DNA of 29,164 nt from an uncultured Bacteroidota bacterium (GTDB taxonomy: Bacteria > Bacteroidota > Bacteroidia > Flavobacteriales > Flavobacteriaceae), in NCBI GenBank assembly GCA_903819815.1, contig CAIJFC010000114.1, forward strand, positions 1 to 29,164, read 5' to 3'. The position numbers and the translations under genes are program-made. A model generated the notes under the pieces. It was given only the letters and a program-made list of their open reading frames with translations. It searched no databases and was not told the DNA's origin. Each line of letters starts with the position of its first letter. Position 1 is the stretch's first letter. Shown here piece by piece: positions 24,355 to 29,164 of the stretch.

Positions 24355-25344
24355 ATGAAAATTGCAGTTGTTGGTGCTACAGGAATGGTTGGAGAAATTA
24401 TGCTAAAAGTTTTAGCGGAAAGGAATTTCCCTGTAACTGAATTAATCCCCGTAGCTTCTGAAAATTCAATTGGAAAAGAAATTGAATTCAAAGGAAAGTT
24501 TTACAAAGTTGTTGGCATGCAAACCGCAGTGGATAGAAAAGCCGATATTGCTTTATTTTCAGCTGGTGGCGACACTTCTTTAGAGTGGGCTCCAAAATTT
24601 GCGGCCGCTGGAACTACGGTAATTGACAATTCTTCGGCATGGAGAATGGATCCAACAAAAAAATTAATTGTTCCAGAGATTAATGCTTCAGAGCTAACAA
24701 AAGAGGATAAAATTATAGCAAATCCAAATTGCTCAACAATTCAAATGGTGCTTGTTTTGGCTCCTTTGCATAAAAAATACAATGTAAAACGCGTGATCGT
24801 TTCCACTTATCAATCAATTACAGGAACCGGAGTAAAAGCAGTGCAACAATTGGAAAATGAATATGCTGGAGTTCAAGGCGAAATGGCTTATAAATATCCT
24901 ATTCACCGAAATGCAATTCCTCAATGTGATAGTTTTGAAGACAATGGCTATACCAAAGAGGAAATGAAATTAGTTCGTGAAACTAAAAAAATACTAAGTG
25001 ATAACTCCATAAACGTAACCGCAACTGCAGTTCGTGTGCCTATTGTTGGTGGACATAGTGAAGCAGTAAATGTGGAGTTTTCTAATGCTTTCGACGTGAA
25101 CGAAGTGCGTTCTATTTTGCAAAATACTTCAGGAGTTGTGGTTCAAGATAGCGCTGACAATTTTAGTTATCCAATGCCCATTTATGCGGAAGGTAAAGAT
25201 GCCGTTTTTGTAGGAAGAATTCGTCGTGACGAAAGCCAAGATAACACTTTAAATTTGTGGATTGTAGCTGATAATTTAAGAAAAGGGGCGGCTACAAATA
25301 CCGTTCAAATTGCAGAATACTTAGTAGCGAATCATTTGATTTAA
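24355..25344 (+). CDS. asd: Aspartate-semialdehyde dehydrogenase
   Basis: Converts aspartyl-4-phosphate to aspartate semialdehyde with NADPH, the branch point to lysine/diaminopimelate, threonine and methionine. The 329-residue protein begins MKIAVVGATGMVGEIML (Rossmann loop at 7-13) and has catalytic C126 in NPNCSTIQ and the conserved H234 in VGGHSEAVN, with the STYQSITGTG substrate segment between. Length is normal. The frame is open upstream to TTG 24322, but that lies within the promoter, so ATG 24355 is preferred. It has its own promoter, independent of mscL. Confidence 0.96.
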   Translation: MKIAVVGATGMVGEIMLKVLAERNFPVTELIPVASENSIGKEIEFKGKFYKVVGMQTAVDRKADIALFSAGGDTSLEWAPKFAAAGTTVIDNSSAWRMDPTKKLIVPEINASELTKEDKIIANPNCSTIQMVLVLAPLHKKYNVKRVIVSTYQSITGTGVKAVQQLENEYAGVQGEMAYKYPIHRNAIPQCDSFEDNGYTKEEMKLVRETKKILSDNSINVTATAVRVPIVGGHSEAVNVEFSNAFDVNEVRSILQNTSGVVVQDSADNFSYPMPIYAEGKDAVFVGRIRRDESQDNTLNLWIVADNLRKGAATNTVQIAEYLVANHLI

Positions 25345-25382
25345 TAAAAGCTATTGGTCCTAAATAAATTAAAATACGAAAG

Positions 25383-25730
25383 TTGAAAAAGAATAAAATA
25401 CTTATCCATTTTTCTATAGTGATTGCAATATTGTTTTCAATATTGTTTCAATCACACGATTCGTATGCGCATTTTGAAAAGGAAAAAGCCGAAACGGTTT
25501 GCCGTCATAAAAGTTCGTCTAAACACCAAATCACCCACCAACACCATTCCTTGGAACACTGTTTTGTGTGTGAATTTGCTCTTAGTTCGGCAGCTTCATT
25601 TTCTCTTTTTGAATTTAATACCCCAAAAATAGTATTTAAAACGCAGGGTAGTTTTTACTATTCTGATGTTGTTAAAACCCATCCTAATAATTCAAATCTA
25701 CTTCGAGGGCCCCCTGTTTTTAATTTATAA
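25383..25730 (+). CDS. Small exported His/Cys-rich protein upstream of TonB receptor
   Basis: A 115-residue protein with a signal peptide or N-terminal anchor (MKKNKILIHFSIVIAILFSI, cleavage perhaps after SYA at about 29). The mature part is rich in His and Cys: CRHKSSSKHQITHQHHSLEH followed by CFVCEF, a CxxC. It ends with LRGPPVFNL. I recall similar small proteins with a terminal LRGPP before flavobacterial receptor genes, but no function is established. Metal or heme binding is inferred from the His and CxxC cluster. The start is TTG at 25383: an in-frame TAA at 25365 excludes an upstream ATG, and TTG gives a lysine-rich n-region. It lies 64 nt before the receptor gene. Confidence 0.75.
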   Translation: MKKNKILIHFSIVIAILFSILFQSHDSYAHFEKEKAETVCRHKSSSKHQITHQHHSLEHCFVCEFALSSAASFSLFEFNTPKIVFKTQGSFYYSDVVKTHPNNSNLLRGPPVFNL

Positions 25731-25738
25731 TCTGAAAT

Positions 25739-25764
25739 AAATCAGTAAGTAAATGCTGATTTAA
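25739..25764 (+). promoter_or_regulatory. Inverted repeat before the TonB receptor gene
   Basis: TAAATCAG (25739-25746) and CTGATTTA (25757-25764) form a perfect 8-bp inverted repeat with a 10-nt spacer, 30 nt before the receptor ATG. It could be a regulator binding site or a small RNA hairpin in the spacer. No T-run follows, so it is not a typical terminator. Confidence 0.3.
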
Positions 25765-25794
25765 AAATCAAATCATAACATAAAAAACAAAAAG

Positions 25795-28014
25795 ATGAAG
25801 AAGATACTAATTGCCCTTTTCATAGGGTTTTCAGCATTTATAAATGCGCAAAATAAAATATCAGGAAAAATTACAGATAAAGATAATAACCCTATAAAAG
25901 GGGTAAATATATTTGTTTCGGAACTACATAAAAGTTCAGAAACAAATGAAAATGGGGCGTACTCAATTAATAATGTCCCTAATGGAACTATAAAAATTAC
26001 CTTAACATTACTCGGTTTTACAACTCAAAATAAATCCATTTTTATCCAAAATGGAGAAAATAAAATAGATGTGGTTTTAGAACCTTCTTTGTTTCAAATG
26101 GACGAAGTAATTGTGGCCACTTCCTTTCATAAATTACAGTCTCAAAATGTAATGAAAGTAGACCATGAAAGCATGAAGTCGTTACAACAAAAAGGAACTT
26201 CAACCTTAATTGAAGGGCTTGAAACGCTTCCTGGTATTTCTCAAATTTCAACTGGGACTTCTATTGGAAAACCTGTAATTCGTGGTTTAAGCGGCAATAG
26301 AGTTTTAGTTTATTCACAAGGAGTTCGTCTTGAAAATCAGCAATTTGGTGAAGAACATGGGCTAGGGTTGAACGATGCCGGGGTGGAAAGTGTAGAGATT
26401 ATTAAAGGCCCCGCTTCTTTGCTTTATGGATCGGATGCCTTGGGTGGTGTGCTGTATTTTAACCCCGAAAAATTTGCAAAATCAAATGCATTTGAAGGCG
26501 ATTTTAGTCAAAAAATATTTTCAAATACACTCGGGAGCAATTCTTCATTGGGTGTAAAAAAGTCATCTGAAAATTGGAAATATCTAGTTCGAGGAAGCAA
26601 TACTGTTCATTCCGATTATAAAATTACTGATGGAAATCGGGTTACCAATACAAGATTTAATGAAACCGATCTAAAAACGGGAATTGGTTATAGCAACTCG
26701 ATATTATCGACCGTTTTACGATATAATTTCAATAAATTGGATTTAGGGATTCCTGAAAACGGAATTGCCGAACAATCTTCGAGCTCCACTACCGAATATC
26801 CAAAACAAGCGGTCACCAATCATCTTTTAAGTTTAAATTCTACCTTGTTTTTTAGTACGTCTAAACTAGATATTGACTTTGGGTTTATCTCCAATAACCG
26901 AAGCGAGTTTGAGGATAGCGATGTCGCAAATTTGAAAATGAAATTGAATACTTTAAATTATAATTTGAAATACCACTTGCCAAAAGCGGGTAAATTAGAG
27001 TCTATTTTTGGAATTCAAGGTATGACTCAAACCAATGTAAATTCTGGAGCTGAATACTTAATCCCAAATGCTAAAACGAATGATTTTGGTTTGTTTGGGA
27101 CATCAAATTATGAATGGAATTCAAACGTTTTACAGGCAGGAATTCGTTTCGATAATAGAAATATAAATACTGAAAGCTATGGAATTTTAGGAGATGAAGG
27201 TTCATTTGAGGCCCTTGCTAAAAGCTACAACAGTTTTAATTGTTCGCTAGGTTACAAAACTGATTTAACTAAAGAATTTACGTTGAGAGTTAATTTGGCT
27301 TCGGGTTTCCGAGCGCCAAATTTAGCAGAATTAACTTCAAATGGTGTTCATGAAGGCTCTAATCGCTATGAAATTGGAAATAGTAATTTAGCAACGGAAC
27401 AAAACGTACAAACGGATTTAAATTTAGAATATCAAAACAGCCATTTTGAGTTTTTTGCAAACGGATTCTTCAATAAAATCAATAATTATATTTATTTAAA
27501 TCCTTCCCCAACAACAATTGCAGGTTATGATGTGTTTAATTATTTTCAAACTGATGCTATGTTGTATGGTGGAGAATTTGGACTTCATTTTCACCCACAT
27601 CCTTTAGATTGGCTTCATTTTGAGAGCAGTTTTGAAACGGTAACAGGCGAAAAGCAATCCCGAGGTCTCGGGAGTGATTTTTTACCCTTTATTCCTGCTA
27701 ACAATTGGAATAACAGCATGCGGGCAGAATTCAATATTAAAAATTGGTTGAAAGATGGATACGCAACATTGAACGTTTCCAATACTTTCGATCAAAAGAA
27801 AGTTAGCGGTTTTGAAACCTATTCGGAGGGCTATACTTTGGTTAATTTGGGAATTGGTGGTCAAATTAACATTGGGAAAACCCATTTTAATTTTAATCTT
27901 AATGGTAATAATCTGTTTAACAAAAGCTATATTGCCCATTTATCAAGATTGAAAAATGACGGGATTCCAAATATTGGAAGAAATATAGTTTTGGGAATCA
28001 ATTTTAATTTATAA
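25795..28014 (+). CDS. TonB-dependent receptor (probable metal/ZnuD-like)
   Basis: A 739-residue outer-membrane gated channel driven by TonB-ExbBD. A signal peptide (MKKILIALFIGFSAFINAQ) leads a carboxypeptidase-regulatory-like domain (about 21-95: ISGKITDKDNNPIKGVNIF), a plug domain (about 115-220) and a 22-strand-type barrel ending in Leu (NIVLGINFNL). The plug has GKPVIRGLSGNRV and FGEEHGLGLNDAGVES, recalling zinc and copper receptors of the ZnuD type (RGLSGNRV followed by a His-containing loop). A HFHPHP loop occurs in the barrel. The substrate is therefore inferred to be a metal ion or metal complex; no SusD partner follows, arguing against glycan uptake. It is paired with the His/Cys-rich small protein upstream. 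Confidence 0.92.
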   Translation: MKKILIALFIGFSAFINAQNKISGKITDKDNNPIKGVNIFVSELHKSSETNENGAYSINNVPNGTIKITLTLLGFTTQNKSIFIQNGENKIDVVLEPSLFQMDEVIVATSFHKLQSQNVMKVDHESMKSLQQKGTSTLIEGLETLPGISQISTGTSIGKPVIRGLSGNRVLVYSQGVRLENQQFGEEHGLGLNDAGVESVEIIKGPASLLYGSDALGGVLYFNPEKFAKSNAFEGDFSQKIFSNTLGSNSSLGVKKSSENWKYLVRGSNTVHSDYKITDGNRVTNTRFNETDLKTGIGYSNSILSTVLRYNFNKLDLGIPENGIAEQSSSSTTEYPKQAVTNHLLSLNSTLFFSTSKLDIDFGFISNNRSEFEDSDVANLKMKLNTLNYNLKYHLPKAGKLESIFGIQGMTQTNVNSGAEYLIPNAKTNDFGLFGTSNYEWNSNVLQAGIRFDNRNINTESYGILGDEGSFEALAKSYNSFNCSLGYKTDLTKEFTLRVNLASGFRAPNLAELTSNGVHEGSNRYEIGNSNLATEQNVQTDLNLEYQNSHFEFFANGFFNKINNYIYLNPSPTTIAGYDVFNYFQTDAMLYGGEFGLHFHPHPLDWLHFESSFETVTGEKQSRGLGSDFLPFIPANNWNNSMRAEFNIKNWLKDGYATLNVSNTFDQKKVSGFETYSEGYTLVNLGIGGQINIGKTHFNFNLNGNNLFNKSYIAHLSRLKNDGIPNIGRNIVLGINFNL

Positions 28015-28037
28015 AAGAATACATCGCAATTAAATGT

Positions 28038-28056
28038 GTTTATTTTAATAATAAAC
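28038..28056. promoter_or_regulatory. AT palindrome at the prolyl oligopeptidase promoter
   Basis: GTTTATT (28038-28044) and AATAAAC (28050-28056) are a perfect 7-bp inverted repeat with a 5-nt spacer. It stands just upstream of the TATTTTTG box, over the expected -33 region. It may be a binding site, a weak hairpin behind the receptor gene, or chance in AT-rich DNA. Confidence 0.25.
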
Positions 28057-28060
28057 TCCT

Positions 28061-28068
28061 TATTTTTG
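28061..28068 (+). promoter_or_regulatory. Putative -7 box for the prolyl oligopeptidase gene
   Basis: TATTTTTG fits TAnnTTTG and ends 17 nt before the ATG at 28086, giving a leader of about 10 nt. No TTG is found at the -33 distance; the palindrome 28038-28056 occupies that place. Confidence 0.5.
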
Positions 28069-28085
28069 TGTAAAACTAATCTCTT

Positions 28086-29164
28086 ATGAAAAAAATAATT
28101 TTAATAATGGCGGTAGCTACTTCCATTACCTCATTTAGTCAAAATCAAAAAATGGAAACTCTAACCTATCCAGAAACGAAGAAAACAGCAACCGTTGATA
28201 CTTATTTTGGTACTGAAGTTAGTGACCCTTATCGATGGTTAGAAGACGACAAATCTGAAGAAACAGCCGCTTGGGTTAAAGAAGAAAACAAAGTAACTTT
28301 TGATTATTTATCTAAAATTCCTTTTAGAAATAAAATCAAAGAGCGTATGGAAAAACTATGGAATTATGAAAAAATTTCTGCTCCATTCAAAGAAGGTGAC
28401 TATACTTATTTCTATAAAAATAATGGGCTTCAAAACCAATCGGTATTGTACAGAACCGATAAATCTGGAAAAGAAGAACTTTTTTTAGACCCTAATACTT
28501 TTTCAAAAGACGCAACTACTTCTCTTGACGGGGTGAGTTTTTCTAAAGATGGTTCTAAGGTTGCTTATTCCATTTCTAAAGCAGGAAGTGATTGGAGAAC
28601 GGTAATTTTTATAGACGCCAAAACAAAAAAAGAAATTGACACTCCCCTTATTGATGTAAAATTTAGCGGACTTTCTTGGAAAGGAAACGAGGGGATTTTT
28701 TATTCTAGTTATGAAAAGCCAAAAGGAAGTGAGCTTTCGGCTAAAACAGACGAACATAAATTGTACTTTCACCAATTAGGTACCGCTCAAAAAACCGACT
28801 TAGTTATCTTTGGAGACAAGGTAAAACGTCGTTATGTGGGCGGAAGTGTTTCTGAAGACGATCATTATTTGTTTATTTCTGCAGCAAATTCTACCTCTGG
28901 AAACGAACTGTATTTAAAAGATTTAAGCAAGCCTAATTCTCAAATTATTCCTATTGTAGGCAACTTTGATTTTGATGTTGACGTAATAGACAATTTAGGA
29001 TCAAAACTATATATCCTTACTAACATAAACGCTCCAAATAAACGAATTGTAAGTGCAGACGCAAATAATCCAGGAATTGAAAACTGGGTTGATTTTATCC
29101 CAGAAACCGACAATGTGTTATCGCCAAATACGGGAGCGGGATATATTTTTGCAACTTACATGAA
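28086..29164 (+). CDS. Prolyl oligopeptidase family serine peptidase (S9), C-terminus beyond window
   Basis: The frame is open from ATG 28086 to the right edge, about 359 residues without a stop. It starts MKKIILIMAVATSITSFSQ, a signal peptide, then the S9A N-terminal signature TYFGTEVSDPYRWLEDD and ETAAWVKEENKVTFDYL. The seven-bladed propeller region follows (SFSKDGSKVAYSISKAGSDW, LSWKGNEGIFYSSYEKPKG). S9A enzymes cut after proline in short peptides. The catalytic alpha/beta-hydrolase domain with Ser, Asp and His lies outside the window, so activity cannot be checked here. Export to the periplasm is inferred from the signal peptide. Confidence 0.92.
   Translation, partial: MKKIILIMAVATSITSFSQNQKMETLTYPETKKTATVDTYFGTEVSDPYRWLEDDKSEETAAWVKEENKVTFDYLSKIPFRNKIKERMEKLWNYEKISAPFKEGDYTYFYKNNGLQNQSVLYRTDKSGKEELFLDPNTFSKDATTSLDGVSFSKDGSKVAYSISKAGSDWRTVIFIDAKTKKEIDTPLIDVKFSGLSWKGNEGIFYSSYEKPKGSELSAKTDEHKLYFHQLGTAQKTDLVIFGDKVKRRYVGGSVSEDDHYLFISAANSTSGNELYLKDLSKPNSQIIPIVGNFDFDVDVIDNLGSKLYILTNINAPNKRIVSADANNPGIENWVDFIPETDNVLSPNTGAGYIFATYM

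Noticed and set aside
25430..25456. Tandem CAATATTGTTT repeat
   Set aside because: It is a short repeat inside the signal-peptide coding part of the small His/Cys protein, explained by Ile/Leu/Phe/Ser codon use.

Overview
The window is AT-rich chromosomal DNA from a member of the Bacteroidota, most likely Flavobacteriaceae (Flavobacterium or a close relative). The evidence: several genes have a TAnnTTTG -7 promoter box instead of an E. coli-type -10; translation starts sit in A-rich leaders without a clear Shine-Dalgarno; and family types characteristic of this group are present (carboxypeptidase-regulatory-domain TonB receptor, choice-of-anchor-J/FN3-type secreted protein, DUF2480, MurF-Alr fusion, four-helix-bundle IVP protein). 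No tRNA, rRNA, CRISPR array, transposase, phage gene or origin is visible. Most of the window is ordinary core genome.

Layout. (1) 1-956, minus: N-terminal part of a secreted adhesin-like protein, cut by the window edge. (2) 1143-2372, plus: hflX, converging on the end of the suf operon with a 3-nt gap. (3) 2376-9882, minus: a long SUF iron-sulfur assembly operon read right to left as sufA, sufB, [four-helix-bundle gene], sufC, sufD, sufS, lipoprotein, sufE, sufT, DUF2480. It is driven by a good promoter at 9950-9981. SufBCD is the scaffold, SufS with SufE supplies sulfur, and SufA and SufT act in cluster transfer or maturation. The operon is interrupted by a four-helix-bundle gene whose ATG is followed at once by a TAG stop. 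It also carries two related palindromic repeats directly behind the stops of sufC and sufT. (4) 10094-15415, plus: MBL-fold hydrolase, secreted S8 protease, secreted M1 metallopeptidase, and lpxH of lipid A synthesis. (5) 15361-20563, minus: a Glu-rich acidic protein, then rsmI-recJ-MFS-DUF2062 as a probable operon; the DUF2062 gene overlaps the lpxH 3' end by 55 bp. (6) 20763-24229, plus: tdk, a fused murF-alr and mscL, closed by a strong terminator. (7) 24355-25344: asd with its own promoter. (8) 25383-28014: a small His/Cys-rich exported protein and a TonB receptor, probably a metal-uptake pair. (9) 28086 to the right edge: prolyl oligopeptidase, truncated by the window.

The observations most worth a second look are the internal duplication with paired Cys-Ser motifs in the suf-linked DUF2480 protein; the disrupted four-helix-bundle gene inside suf; the paired stop-codon-proximal palindromes; the zinc-ligand-less thymidine kinase; and the small His/Cys protein next to the ZnuD-like receptor. 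I found no convincing entirely new multi-gene system.
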